Below are positions 34,579-44,289 of a stretch of 64,000 nucleotides of DNA, piece by piece. The stretch comes from JAYFQF01 sp034927285. Lineage in GTDB: Bacteria > Bacillota > Peptococcia > DRI-13 > UBA5745. The stretch is from the NCBI GenBank assembly GCA_034927285.1, contig JAYFQF010000026.1, positions 1-64,000 of the forward strand, read 5' to 3'. The notes beneath the pieces were generated by a model. It ran no database searches. It worked only from the letters and a program-made list of their open reading frames with translations, and was not told the origin of the DNA. Position 1 is the first letter of the stretch. Each line of letters opens with the position of its first letter. A program made the position numbers and the translations under genes.

Positions 34579-35838
34579 ATGCCGGTGAAAAAGGGAATGA
34601 AAAACTTGAATATTGCGAAGCTCCTGCGGCCCGACGAGCAGGTGACCCTGGCCCTGCGCAGTTTATATGAGCAGTACGGCTATAAAAAGTATCGGATGAG
34701 TAAGTTTGAGGAGTATGATTTTTATACCAAAAACAAAGATTTCCTCAGCAGTCAGGAAATCATCACCTTCACTGATCTGGACGGCAAGCTGATGGCCTTA
34801 AAGCCTGACGTAACCTTGAGTATTGTAAAAAACACCAGGGCCGACGAGGCCTGCGAGAAGCTTTATTACACCGAAAACGTCTACCGGGCGGCCCGGGGCC
34901 GCCGGGAGTATAAAGAAATTTTCCAGATCGGCCTGGAATTCATCGGCCGGGTGACCCCTTACATTAATGTTGAGACTGTAAATCTGGCGCTGAAAAGCCT
35001 GGCCCTGATCAAAGAAGACTATGTGCTGGATGTTTCCCACATGGGTTTTTTAACCGGTCTTTTGGACAGCCTGGCGGTGGACGATACGGTAAAAAGCGAG
35101 ATTCTGGATTGCCTGGTGGAAAAAAACAACCATGAGCTGCAAAAGATTGTGGCTAATCAAAGCTTAACGGAAGAGGAAGGCCGCTGGCTGGCCGCTTTGG
35201 TGGGGCTTTCCGGCCCTTTGCCGGAGACTTTGGCAAAGGCAAGGGCATTAACGGCGGAAGTTGCGGCCGGGATCCGGCCGCAAATCGGCACCGGCGGCCA
35301 GGCTGAAGCCCTGGCCCGGGGCCCCCTGGGGCAAGCCGCCGCGAAAGCCGAGGCCAAAGACCGGGCTCTGGCAGCCATGCTGGCCGCCTTGGCGGAGTTG
35401 GAATGCCTCAGCGGCGCTTTGGCCGTCTTGCCGGAAGCCAAAAACCTGCGGCTGGACTTTTCCATTTCCAGCGACGCCAAATATTATAACGGCCTGATGC
35501 TCCGGGGTTATGTGGCGGGGGTGCCCCGGGCGGTGTTGTCCGGCGGGCGTTACGATCCCCTTTTGCGCCGGCTGGGCAAAAAACGGCTGGAAGCCATCGG
35601 CTTTGCCATCTACTTTGACGAATTGGAGCGCTATCTGAAAAGCCCGGCGGAGGAAATCAAAGACCTGGTGGTCCTTTACGATGAAAAGAGCAGCCTGACC
35701 GTGCTGACCCGTACGGTGGAAGAGGCGGTAAGCCGGGGACTGACGGTGCGGGCCACCGATCATTTGCCTAAGGGCTTGCAGGCCCGCCGGCTGGTGAAAA
35801 TCAACGGGGAAAGGGCGGAGGAGGCGGCAAATGATTAA
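34579..35838 (+). CDS. hisZ: ATP phosphoribosyltransferase regulatory subunit
   Basis: Class II-tRNA-synthetase-like subunit that activates the short HisG and gives histidine feedback. It shows LRPDEQVTLALRSLYEQYGY at the start, LKPDVTLSIVKNTR (motif 2 region) and SGGRYDPLLRRLG near residue 330. A low-complexity, Ala-rich stretch sits at about 225-260. Start choice is open: ATG 34579 lies three bases after GGGAG, while GTG 34585 has nine-base spacing and may be the real start. Overlaps hisG by eight bases. Confidence 0.9.
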   Translation: MPVKKGMKNLNIAKLLRPDEQVTLALRSLYEQYGYKKYRMSKFEEYDFYTKNKDFLSSQEIITFTDLDGKLMALKPDVTLSIVKNTRADEACEKLYYTENVYRAARGRREYKEIFQIGLEFIGRVTPYINVETVNLALKSLALIKEDYVLDVSHMGFLTGLLDSLAVDDTVKSEILDCLVEKNNHELQKIVANQSLTEEEGRWLAALVGLSGPLPETLAKARALTAEVAAGIRPQIGTGGQAEALARGPLGQAAAKAEAKDRALAAMLAALAELECLSGALAVLPEAKNLRLDFSISSDAKYYNGLMLRGYVAGVPRAVLSGGRYDPLLRRLGKKRLEAIGFAIYFDELERYLKSPAEEIKDLVVLYDEKSSLTVLTRTVEEAVSRGLTVRATDHLPKGLQARRLVKINGERAEEAAND

Positions 35839-36478
35839 CATCGCTTTACCTAAGGGCCGGCTGGGCGACAAGGTGTACCGCCTGTTTTCCTCCATCGGCT
35901 ACGACTGTTCCGGCTTTGACGACAATAACCGCAAGCTGGTGATCGAAAGTACGGAAAATCAGGTCCGCTACCTTTTGATCAAGCCCTCCGACGTGGGCAT
36001 TTATGTGGAGCACGGCGCCGCGGATATCGGGGTGGCCGGCAAAGACGTGCTTTTGGAAACCGCCCCGGACGTCTATGAGCTTCTGGATCTGGACCTGGGG
36101 AATTGCGCTATGGCGGTGGCGGTGCCCAACGGCTATAGGGAGGACCGGGACTCGGTGCTGCGGGTGGCTACCAAATACCCCAATATCGCGAAAAGGTATT
36201 ACCAGGGCTTAAACCGGCAGATCGAGATCATTAAGCTGAACGGTTCCATCGAACTGGCTCCTCTTCTGGGGTTATCGGATGTGATTGTGGATATTGTGGA
36301 GACCGGCGCCACCTTGCGGGAAAACAATCTTCATGTTTATGAAAAGGTGGCGGCAAGCAGCGCCCGGCTCATCGCCAATAAGAGCAGCTATAAATTCAAG
36401 CAGGAAGAAATCCGGGCCATGGTGCTGCGTCTGGAAAAATCCCTGACGGGGAGGGAAAAAAATGATCAGAATCTATGA
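35831..36478 (+). CDS. hisG: ATP phosphoribosyltransferase, short form
   Basis: First enzyme of histidine synthesis (ATP + PRPP). At 215 residues it lacks the C-terminal regulatory domain, consistent with the HisZ gene before it. NIALPKGRLGDKVYRLF starts the protein and the PRPP loop is IVDIVETGATLRENNL. It overlaps both neighbours. Confidence 0.96.
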   Translation: MINIALPKGRLGDKVYRLFSSIGYDCSGFDDNNRKLVIESTENQVRYLLIKPSDVGIYVEHGAADIGVAGKDVLLETAPDVYELLDLDLGNCAMAVAVPNGYREDRDSVLRVATKYPNIAKRYYQGLNRQIEIIKLNGSIELAPLLGLSDVIVDIVETGATLRENNLHVYEKVAASSARLIANKSSYKFKQEEIRAMVLRLEKSLTGREKNDQNL

Positions 36479-37769
36479 CGATCAGGAACTGACGATCGAA
36501 GAAATTCTGGCCCGGGACCCGGCGCCGGCCCGGGAGGCGGAGGCCCTGGTGGCGGAAATCATCGCCGATGTACGCCGGCGGGGGGACGAGGCCCTTTTTG
36601 ACTATTGCCGCCGTTTTGACCATAATCGGCTGGAGGACTTAAGGGTATCCGGGGAAGAAATCGAAGAAGCTCTGCGGGCGGCGGAACCGGACTTGCTGGA
36701 AAGCCTGGAGCTGGCGGCGGCAAATATCCGGAATTTCCATAAACGCCAGTTGCGCCAGGGTTTTGTGATCGCCGAGGAGGCCGGTAAGATCATGGGCCAA
36801 AGGGTGCTGCCTTTGGAGCGGGTGGGCATCTATGTGCCCGGCGGCACCGCCGCCTATCCCAGCACGGTGCTGATGAACGCCATCCCCGCCGCCCTGGCCG
36901 GCGTGGAAAGGATCGTAATGGCTTCGCCGGCTTCCGCCGAAGGCCGCCTGAATCCGGCGGTGCTGGCGGCGGCAAAAGTGGCCGGCGTCACCGATATTTA
37001 TAAGATCGGCGGCGCTCAGGCGGTGGCGGCTTTGGCCTATGGTACGGAGAGCGTGTCCAGGGTGGATAAGATCGTGGGCCCGGGAAATCTTTTTGTGGCC
37101 ACCGCCAAACGCCAGGTTTTCGGCGTGGTGGACATCGACATGATCGCCGGACCAAGCGAGATCCTGGCCATCTCCGACGGGACCATGGAGGCCCGGATTC
37201 TGGCGGCGGATCTTTTGTCCCAGGCGGAGCATGATAAAAACGCGGCGGCCGTTTTAATTACCACCAGCCCCGGACAGGCCCGGGAGGTGCAGGCTGAACT
37301 GGAGCGGCAGATCCCCCTTTTGCCCCGGGCCGGAATTTGCCGGGAAGCTATTGACAAAAACGGTAAAATTATTTTGACGGATACCGTCGCCCGGGCCGTC
37401 GAGATCGCTAACCGGATCGCCCCGGAGCATCTGGAGCTATGCCTGGATGACGCCTTTGCCTGGCTGCCGCAGATAAAACATGCCGGCAGCGTATTCCTGG
37501 GGAAAAATGCTCCGGAAGCCCTGGGCGATTATCTGGGGGGGCCGAATCATACCCTGCCCACCGGCGGCACGGCCCGGTTTTCCTCGCCTTTATCGGTGGA
37601 TGATTTTATTAAAAAGTCTTCCTTTATCTATTATTCCCGTGACGCCCTGGCGGACGTGGAGAAAAATATCCGGCTCCTGGCCCGGGCGGAAGGACTGGAG
37701 GCCCATGGGCAAAGCGTGGCCGCCCGGTTTGACAGAATAAGAGATTTGAGAAAGCAGGTGAGATCATGA
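36462..37769 (+). CDS. hisD: Histidinol dehydrogenase
   Basis: Zinc enzyme for the last two oxidation steps. 435 residues; signature IDMIAGPSEILAISD, AEHDKNAAAVL, and ERVGIYVPGGTAAYPSTVLM in the N-terminal half. Starts 17 bases before the hisG stop; ends in an ATGA overlap with hisC. Confidence 0.96.
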   Translation: MIRIYDDQELTIEEILARDPAPAREAEALVAEIIADVRRRGDEALFDYCRRFDHNRLEDLRVSGEEIEEALRAAEPDLLESLELAAANIRNFHKRQLRQGFVIAEEAGKIMGQRVLPLERVGIYVPGGTAAYPSTVLMNAIPAALAGVERIVMASPASAEGRLNPAVLAAAKVAGVTDIYKIGGAQAVAALAYGTESVSRVDKIVGPGNLFVATAKRQVFGVVDIDMIAGPSEILAISDGTMEARILAADLLSQAEHDKNAAAVLITTSPGQAREVQAELERQIPLLPRAGICREAIDKNGKIILTDTVARAVEIANRIAPEHLELCLDDAFAWLPQIKHAGSVFLGKNAPEALGDYLGGPNHTLPTGGTARFSSPLSVDDFIKKSSFIYYSRDALADVEKNIRLLARAEGLEAHGQSVAARFDRIRDLRKQVRS

Positions 37770-38833
37770 GCCGGTTTTTATCCGCCCGGCACGCTGCCGT
37801 CAAGCCCTATACCCCGGGGGAGCAGCCCCAGGACCGAAAATACATCAAGCTGAATACCAATGAAAGCCCTTATCCGCCGGCCCCGGGGGTCATTGAGGCC
37901 CTCAACGCCCGGGAAGCGGGCCGGCTGATGCTTTATCCCGACCCGGAAGCCAAGGCCCTGCACCGGGCTTTAGCCGAATACTACGGGCTGGAAGAAAACC
38001 AGGTGCTGGCGGGCAACGGCTCCGACGAGATTTTAGCTTTCGCTTTTCAGGCCTTCTGCGACAGGGAGCATGGCGCGGCCTTCCCGGATATCTCTTACGG
38101 CTTTTACCCGGTGTTTGCGCAGATCTACGGTATTCCCGCCAGGGTTATCCCTTTGGATGACCGGTACCGGGTAAGGCCTGCCGATTATTTTCATTGCGGA
38201 GCCATGGTGGTGATCGCCAATCCCAACGCCCCCACAGGACTTTGCTTAAATCCGGAGGATATCCGGGAGCTTTGCCGGCAAAACCCGGAAAACGTGGTCC
38301 TGATCGACGAGGCCTACGTGGATTTCGGCGGACAAAGCGCCGTAAAGCTTTTGGCGGAATATGAAAATCTGCTGGTGGTCCAGACCTGTTCCAAGGCACG
38401 GAACCTGGCCGGGGCCCGGCTGGGTTTTGCTTTGGGCGATCCGGCCCTGATTCAGGACCTGAGGAAGATGAAGTATTCCTTCAATCCGTATAATATAAAC
38501 CGCCTTTCCCTTTTGGCCGGGGTTGCGGCTATCCGGGATGAGGAATACTTTCAGGATTGCCGGAAAAAGATTATGGATACCCGCCGGTGGGTCACGGAAG
38601 CTTTGCGGCTGCGGGGCTTTGACGTCCTGGATTCCCGGGCCAATTTTATCTTTGCGGCGCCGCCCGGGGGGATTTCCGGCGGGGATTATTACCGCCGGCT
38701 GAAGGAAAAGGGGATTTTAGTACGGCATTTTGAAACGCCCAGGACAAAAGAATTTGTCCGGATCTCCATCGGAACCCAAGAACAGATGGAAGCTCTGGTA
38801 CGGGCCGGCGATGAAATGCTGAAGGAGGGATAA
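37766..38833 (+). CDS. hisC: Histidinol-phosphate aminotransferase
   Basis: PLP aminotransferase of 355 residues. KLNTNESPYPPAPGV at the start, NPNAPTG, and the PLP Lys in QTCSKARNLAGARLGFA (about residue 212). Start overlaps hisD stop. Confidence 0.95.
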   Translation: MSRFLSARHAAVKPYTPGEQPQDRKYIKLNTNESPYPPAPGVIEALNAREAGRLMLYPDPEAKALHRALAEYYGLEENQVLAGNGSDEILAFAFQAFCDREHGAAFPDISYGFYPVFAQIYGIPARVIPLDDRYRVRPADYFHCGAMVVIANPNAPTGLCLNPEDIRELCRQNPENVVLIDEAYVDFGGQSAVKLLAEYENLLVVQTCSKARNLAGARLGFALGDPALIQDLRKMKYSFNPYNINRLSLLAGVAAIRDEEYFQDCRKKIMDTRRWVTEALRLRGFDVLDSRANFIFAAPPGGISGGDYYRRLKEKGILVRHFETPRTKEFVRISIGTQEQMEALVRAGDEMLKEG

Positions 38834-38835
38834 GC

Positions 38836-39546
38836 ATGGCAAAAACCACAGATAAAGATCCGCAGATCAGACCGGGAGCGACCGGAGAGGTTTATAGGGC
38901 TCAAGGGATTCAAAAGGCCGGAGAGTCCGGCGAGGCTCAAGGAGCGGCTCCGGAAGCGCGCAGGGCGGAGCTTTCCCGGGAAACGGTGGAGACGAAGGTC
39001 TGGCTTAAACTGAATCTGGACGGCAGCGGCCAGGCGAAAATCGACAGCGGCTGCGGCTTTTTAAACCACATGCTGGAGCTTTTCACCCGCCACGGACGCT
39101 TTGATCTGGAATTGACCTGCCGGGGCGATGTGGAAGTAGACGATCACCACAGCGTGGAGGACATTGCCATCGCTTTAGGCAAGGCCTTTGCCCAGGCTCT
39201 GGGGGATTGCCGGGGCATCAGCCGTTACGGCAGTTTCCTTTTGCCTATGGATGAGGCTCTGGTGCTGACGGCCCTGGATATCAGCGGCCGCTGTCACTTA
39301 TCCTTTGAGCTGGAGATTCCCGCCCAGAAGGTGGGGAGTTTCGATACGGAGCTGGTGCAGGAATTTATGATCGCGTTTTGCCGCCACCTGGGCTTAACCC
39401 TGCATTTGCGCCAACTGGCCGGCGCCAACTCCCATCACATTATCGAGGCGGCCTATAAAGGCCTGGGGCGGGCTTTGGCGGCCGCCGTCCGGATCGACCG
39501 GCGCTTTTCCGGGGAGATCCCTTCCACAAAGGGGACGATTTTATGA
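38836..39546 (+). CDS. hisB: Imidazoleglycerol-phosphate dehydratase with extra N-terminal segment
   Basis: Mn enzyme, sixth step of the pathway. The core from about residue 42 is complete: GCGFLNHMLELFTRHGRFDL, VEVDDHHSVEDIAIALGKA and GANSHHIIEAAYKGLGRALA. The usual length is about 195 residues; this one has 236, with some 40 extra residues of low complexity (rich in Gly, Ala, Glu, Gln, Arg) before the core. AAGGAGGGATAAGC before ATG 38836 makes that start real. No phosphatase domain is fused, unlike E. coli HisB. Confidence 0.93.
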   Translation: MAKTTDKDPQIRPGATGEVYRAQGIQKAGESGEAQGAAPEARRAELSRETVETKVWLKLNLDGSGQAKIDSGCGFLNHMLELFTRHGRFDLELTCRGDVEVDDHHSVEDIAIALGKAFAQALGDCRGISRYGSFLLPMDEALVLTALDISGRCHLSFELEIPAQKVGSFDTELVQEFMIAFCRHLGLTLHLRQLAGANSHHIIEAAYKGLGRALAAAVRIDRRFSGEIPSTKGTIL

Positions 39547-40184
39547 TTGCCGTTATCGACTATGGGGTAGGGAATCTGTTTTCCCTGCAGGCCTCCCTGG
39601 CTTATCTGGGGCTGCAAAGCGTGATTACCGACGACCCGGCGGTGATCGACGCCGCGGATAAAGTGATCTTGCCCGGCGTCGGCGCCTTCGGGGACGCCGC
39701 CGGCAAGCTGCGCCGGCGGGGGCTGGAAACGGTGCTGAAACGGCAGAAGGAAGCCGGCAAGCCCCTTCTGGGCATTTGCCTGGGCATGCAGCTTTTGCTG
39801 GAGGAAAGTGATGAATACGGGCGGCACCGGGGCTTGGGCTATATAAAAGGGAAGGTCTGCTCCCTGGAGGAGGATCTGGCGGCTTTAGCCGCGGCAGGGT
39901 CTGATCCGGCGCTGCCGAGGAAAGTGCCGCATATGGGCTGGAGTGCCCTGGGCTTTGTCCGGGCCGGGGATCCCCTGCTGAAATACATTCGGGAAGGGGA
40001 TTATGTTTACTACGTCCATTCCTTTTACGCCAAAGATTGCCAGGAAAGTCTGGTGGCGGTGTCCGAGTACGGCGTGACGGTGCCGGGGATCGTCAGAAGC
40101 GGCAATGTCTGGGGCTGTCAGTTTCATCCGGAAAAAAGCGGCAAGGTGGGCCTGGCTATTTTACAGGCCTATGGCCGGCTGTAG
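39543..40184 (+). CDS. hisH: Imidazole glycerol phosphate synthase, glutaminase subunit
   Basis: Class I glutamine amidotransferase of 213 residues that feeds ammonia to HisF. The nucleophile Cys is in LLGICLGMQLLLE, and the His/Glu pair in CQFHPEKSG. Overlaps hisB (ATGA). Confidence 0.95.
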   Translation: MIAVIDYGVGNLFSLQASLAYLGLQSVITDDPAVIDAADKVILPGVGAFGDAAGKLRRRGLETVLKRQKEAGKPLLGICLGMQLLLEESDEYGRHRGLGYIKGKVCSLEEDLAALAAAGSDPALPRKVPHMGWSALGFVRAGDPLLKYIREGDYVYYVHSFYAKDCQESLVAVSEYGVTVPGIVRSGNVWGCQFHPEKSGKVGLAILQAYGRL

Positions 40185-40252
40185 AAAAGCTGAAGCCAGG
40201 ATCGCCGGCGGCTTCGGCGAAGGATAAAAATACGTTTAAAAAGGAGATTCCC

Positions 40253-40966
40253 ATGGAAATATTCCCTGCCATCGACTTGCGGGACGGTAAAGTGGTACGT
40301 TTAAGAGAAGGGGACTACCGCCAGATGAAGGTCTACGGTTCTGACCCGCTGGAAGCGGCCGAAAGCTTCCGGGCAAAAGGTGCCTCCCATCTTCATGTGG
40401 TGGATCTGGACGGCGCCAAGGACGGCTCCACAGCCAATTTTCAGGTGATCAGCCGGATCGCGGCCCGGGGCGGGCTGTTCATCCAGGCCGGCGGCGGTAT
40501 CCGAAACGAAGAGCGGCTGTCCCGGTATCTGGAGGCCGGGGTAAGCCGGGTGATCCTGGGCACCGCCGCGGTGAAGGACCCGCCGTTTTTGCGGGCCATG
40601 GCAGAAAAATACGGAGAAAAGGTGGCTGTGGGCGTAGACGCCCGGGAGGGCCGGGTGGCGGTGGCCGGCTGGCTGGAGGTGACGGAGCTGGATTCCCTGG
40701 AGTTTTGCCGCAGGCTGGCGGAACTGGGAGTCAAGACGATCATTTATACGGACATTTCCCGGGACGGCAGGATGGAAGGAGCCAATCTGGAGGCCTGCCG
40801 GGCTTTGTCCGCCATCGGCGGCCTGAAGGTGGTGGCTTCCGGCGGCATCACCTTTGAGGAGGAAATCGCCGCCCTGAAGAAAATGGGCTGCTACGGCGCC
40901 ATCCTGGGCAAAGCTCTTTATGAAAACAAGCTGGATCTGAACCGGGCCATCGCTCTGGCAAAATAA
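40253..40966 (+). CDS. hisA: ProFAR isomerase
   Basis: TIM-barrel isomerase of 237 residues. MEIFPAIDLRDGKVVRL with the catalytic Asp, GGGIRNEE and TDISRDGRMEGANLE are typical. Start at ATG 40253 after AAAAAGGAG; an upstream in-frame start inside hisH is rejected. Confidence 0.95.
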   Translation: MEIFPAIDLRDGKVVRLREGDYRQMKVYGSDPLEAAESFRAKGASHLHVVDLDGAKDGSTANFQVISRIAARGGLFIQAGGGIRNEERLSRYLEAGVSRVILGTAAVKDPPFLRAMAEKYGEKVAVGVDAREGRVAVAGWLEVTELDSLEFCRRLAELGVKTIIYTDISRDGRMEGANLEACRALSAIGGLKVVASGGITFEEEIAALKKMGCYGAILGKALYENKLDLNRAIALAK

Positions 40967-41019
40967 GGGCTGCCGCGGCCGGAAATCACGGCCGTCGGTT
41001 ACGGAAAGGAATATAGATC

Positions 41020-41787
41020 ATGGTAACAAAGCGGATTATCCCCTGCCTGGATATCCGGGACGGCCGGGTGGTAAAAGGAAAAAACTTTGCGGGAATTCAG
41101 GATGTGGAAGACCCTGTGGCCCTGGCGGCGTTCTATAATGAAAGCGGCGCCGACGAGCTGGTATTTTACGATATTACCGCCAGCGTTGAGGAACGCGGGC
41201 TGTTTACCGACGTATTGGCCCGGGTAGCCCGGCAGATTTTTATTCCCCTGACCGTAGGAGGCAGCGTTAATACAACCGGAGACTTTGACCGGGTGCTGAA
41301 ATGCGGCGCCGACAAGGTCAGCGTAAATTCCGGCGCCATCAAAAATCCGGAGCTGATTAATCAGTCAGCCCAGAAGTATGGGAATCAGTGCGTGGTTCTG
41401 TCCATGGACGTAAAACGGGCGGCGGGAGGTTTTCGGGTTTTTGCCAAGGGGGGCCGGGAGGACACCGGCCTGGACGCGCTGGAATGGGCGGCGGAAGGCC
41501 AGTCCCGCGGAGCCGGAGAGCTGGTGGTAAACAGCATCGATACCGACGGGGTCAGGGAGGGTTTTGACCTGGAACTGCTGGAAGCAGTCTGCCGGCGGGT
41601 TTCCATTCCGGTTATCGCCAGCGGCGGCGCCGGCAAAATGGAGGATTTCCGCCGGCTGTTTAAAAGCGTGCCCGGCGTGGACGCGGGGCTTGCCGCTTCT
41701 ATTTTTCACTTTAAAGAGGTGGAAATCCGGGATTTAAAACAATACCTGCGGGAAGAAGGCATCGATATGCGGCTGGTGGAAAGCTGA
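41020..41787 (+). CDS. hisF: Imidazole glycerol phosphate synthase, cyclase subunit
   Basis: TIM-barrel cyclase of 255 residues, partner of HisH. MVTKRIIPCLDIRDGRVVKG at the start, GGSVNTTGDFDRVLKCGADK, and NSIDTDGVREGFD with the catalytic Asp. AAAGGAA precedes the ATG. Confidence 0.96.
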   Translation: MVTKRIIPCLDIRDGRVVKGKNFAGIQDVEDPVALAAFYNESGADELVFYDITASVEERGLFTDVLARVARQIFIPLTVGGSVNTTGDFDRVLKCGADKVSVNSGAIKNPELINQSAQKYGNQCVVLSMDVKRAAGGFRVFAKGGREDTGLDALEWAAEGQSRGAGELVVNSIDTDGVREGFDLELLEAVCRRVSIPVIASGGAGKMEDFRRLFKSVPGVDAGLAASIFHFKEVEIRDLKQYLREEGIDMRLVES

Positions 41788-41887
41788 AGGCAAAAGGTTG
41801 AAAAAGATTGAATTCAAGAGGCAGGACGGAAGGGCCAAAGGAGAAGGCAAACGGAGAAGATAACGGATAGAGGAACGGAGAGGATTA

Positions 41888-42562
41888 ATGAAGATGAAGA
41901 ATCTGACTGAAGACCTGCAAGCGAAGATCGACGGCCTGAAATTTGATGAAAACGGACTGATTCCGGCGGTGGTTCAGGATTTCTACTCCCGGGAGGTACT
42001 GACCGTGGCTTACATGAACAAAGAAAGCCTGGCTATCAGCATCGCCGAAGGCCGCACCTGTTTTTTCTCCCGTTCCCGGCGGGAGCTTTGGCGTAAAGGG
42101 GAAACCAGCGGCAATGTCCAGCATATCGTCAGCATTACCGCGGACTGCGACCGGGATTCCCTGGTGGTCCAGGTGATCAAGGACGGGCCGGCCTGCCATC
42201 TGGGAACGGAAAGCTGTTTTAACGAATCGATCCTGGAAGCGGGCCGGGAGCGTTTTTCCCTGGAAGAGCTTTATGAATTGATCCTGGGACGCAAAAAAGA
42301 AAGGCGGGAAGGCTCTTACACCTCTTATCTGTTTGAAAAAGGCAGGGAAAAGATCCTGAAAAAGGTAGGCGAAGAATGCAGCGAGGTCATTATCGCCGCC
42401 ATGAAGGAAGACCGGACGGAGACGATATACGAGATTGCCGACGTGGCCTATCATTTACTGGTGCTGATGGCTCAGGAAGGTATCCCGGTGGAAGATATCC
42501 GCCGGGAGCTGGCCCGGCGCCATGTGGTGGATCATAAAGTGAAGCAGGAGCCTTTGCAGTGA
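41888..42562 (+). CDS. hisI: Bifunctional phosphoribosyl-AMP cyclohydrolase / phosphoribosyl-ATP pyrophosphatase
   Basis: A 224-residue fusion (HisIE) for steps two and three. The cyclohydrolase half is residues 1-120 (FFSRSRRELWRKGETSGN, DCDRDS, CHLGTESCF with zinc Cys); the pyrophosphohydrolase half is 120-224 (KVGEECSEVIIAAMKED, EIADVAYHLLVLM). It follows hisF after a 100-base purine-rich spacer and ends the operon. No histidinol phosphatase gene is present in the operon. Confidence 0.95.
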   Translation: MKMKNLTEDLQAKIDGLKFDENGLIPAVVQDFYSREVLTVAYMNKESLAISIAEGRTCFFSRSRRELWRKGETSGNVQHIVSITADCDRDSLVVQVIKDGPACHLGTESCFNESILEAGRERFSLEELYELILGRKKERREGSYTSYLFEKGREKILKKVGEECSEVIIAAMKEDRTETIYEIADVAYHLLVLMAQEGIPVEDIRRELARRHVVDHKVKQEPLQ

Positions 42563-42648
42563 AGGCGGGAAAAAAGTTGCCGGGGCGGCCGGGAGGCCAA
42601 CCATTTTATCGATTCTTCCGGCAGCGGACATGTTCAGATAAATTTCGG

Positions 42649-42676
42649 GCGGGCTCTTTTGGAGAGCCTGCTTTTT
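42649..42676 (+). terminator. his operon terminator
   Basis: GCGGGCTCT (42649-42657) pairs with AGAGCCTGC (42663-42671), one G-U, followed by TTTTTAG. Confidence 0.85.
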
Positions 42677-42696
42677 AGTTGCTTTAGAGATTATTC

Positions 42697-42725
42697 TATG
42701 ACTATAATAAAACATGATGTATAAT
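42697..42725 (+). promoter_or_regulatory. Candidate promoter of the chemoreceptor gene
   Basis: A perfect TATAAT at 42720-42725 with a poor -35 (TATGAC, 42697-42702) at 17 bases. Confidence 0.4.
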
Positions 42726-42819
42726 TAGCGTAAGTCTGATCTGGGCGTAACGGCCGGTCAGCCGGCGAAGCCGGGAATATTTTATGGAAACAGAATGAAA
42801 CGCGGCAAGGAGAATCCAT

Positions 42820-44289
42820 ATGCTTATAAGCCAAAAATCGTCCTGCTCTGAAATGAAAGGGGTCCTTCAGTATGTGGAGGATACCATGAAAGGAAAGGAA
42901 ACGGTCCAGCCTCACAGTACTCACAAAATACACAGTCAGGTAATCCTTCAGTTTGATAAGCTGCTGACAAATGAAAAAAGGATGGCCGGCGCAGCTAAAG
43001 AAATCATGCAGATCGCCAGCGATATCAGCGCTTTTGACGTAGGAATGACGCATATCGCCGGTCAGTTGACAAATTTCTCCGAAGAACTGTCCGGATTGAG
43101 CCAGTCGCATATGGCCATTGTGGAAGAGACCACGGCGACAATGAACCAGGTAAAACAAACCGTAGATATGACCTCGGACACCCTGGAACAGTTGGCGGCG
43201 GAATCGGAAGGTCTGACCGAAAAAAACAATGAAAGCAAATCTCTGCTGCTGGAAGTTGGACAGCTTAAAGAAGATGTGGTGCAAGACACGCAAAATATGA
43301 ACCAGAAAATCGACCAGCTGGTGAGACTTGCCGAAGAGGTCGGAAAAATTGTCGAAAGCGTTCAGAGTATCGCCAATCAGACGAATCTGCTCGCTTTAAA
43401 CGCCGCTATCGAAGCGGCCCGGGCAGGTGAACACGGGAAAGGCTTCGCCGTTGTGGCGGATGAAGTTAAGAAGCTTGCCGAGGATACCAAAAGGAATCTG
43501 GACGGCATGAGAAGCTTTGTGGACGATATCCATACCGCCGCCAGGGAAGGAAAAGAAAGCATGGCGCGGACCCGGGTTTCCACGGATCAGATGAGCGTAA
43601 AGATCGATCTGGTATCCCAGACGGTAGGGGCTAATATTGAAATGCTCCATAGCGTGGTAGAAAGCGTGGGGGATATCCATACGTCTATGCAGGGAATCAA
43701 GGCGGCCACAAATGAAATCAATGACGCTATGGAAGTGTCCAATCTGGACGCCCAGCAATTAAGCCGGATGACTGAGCAGATTCACGGAGAGGCCACGGAC
43801 AGCATTGCCTATGCCAAGAATATCTCGGCTCTGGACGATAAGCTTTCCGCCGTAACGGCAAATCTGTTTCAGGGATTAAAAGCGGGAAGGAACGCTCTGA
43901 CCAACGAGGAGATTTTGGATGTAATCCGCAAGGCCTATAAGGCTCATGTGGACTGGCTGGGCAAATTGAAGAAAATGGTGGATACAATGACGGTATTGCC
44001 TTTACAGACGAATCCTAAAAAATGCGCCTTTGGACATTTTTATCATGCGATTACCATAGAACACCCCGCCATTGTGAAGGAGTGGAATGAAATCGAAGGG
44101 TTACATGATGAATTCCACCTTTCGGGAGAAAAAATCATCGCTCTGATCAAGCAGGCAAATTCTGCCGAATCGGCGCGGCTCTATCGGAAAACGGAAGAAA
44201 TCTCCGTTCGCCTGAGAGAACTCCTGGACCAATTGATCGAAAAAATTACCCGGATGAGTAAAGCAGGAACGAAAATATTTGAATACTAA
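42820..44289 (+). CDS. Soluble methyl-accepting chemotaxis protein with C-terminal CZB domain
   Basis: A 489-residue receptor without membrane segments. The signalling tip is IANQTNLLALNAAIEAARAG (about residue 185) in a long coiled coil. The C-terminal 120 residues are a zinc-binding CZB domain, seen as AHVDWL, PKKCAFGHFYHAI and EGLHDEFH, with the His/Cys set typical for it. CZB receptors sense zinc or oxidants such as HOCl. AAGGAG precedes the ATG. The stop is duplicated (44278-44303). Confidence 0.9.
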   Translation: MLISQKSSCSEMKGVLQYVEDTMKGKETVQPHSTHKIHSQVILQFDKLLTNEKRMAGAAKEIMQIASDISAFDVGMTHIAGQLTNFSEELSGLSQSHMAIVEETTATMNQVKQTVDMTSDTLEQLAAESEGLTEKNNESKSLLLEVGQLKEDVVQDTQNMNQKIDQLVRLAEEVGKIVESVQSIANQTNLLALNAAIEAARAGEHGKGFAVVADEVKKLAEDTKRNLDGMRSFVDDIHTAAREGKESMARTRVSTDQMSVKIDLVSQTVGANIEMLHSVVESVGDIHTSMQGIKAATNEINDAMEVSNLDAQQLSRMTEQIHGEATDSIAYAKNISALDDKLSAVTANLFQGLKAGRNALTNEEILDVIRKAYKAHVDWLGKLKKMVDTMTVLPLQTNPKKCAFGHFYHAITIEHPAIVKEWNEIEGLHDEFHLSGEKIIALIKQANSAESARLYRKTEEISVRLRELLDQLIEKITRMSKAGTKIFEY

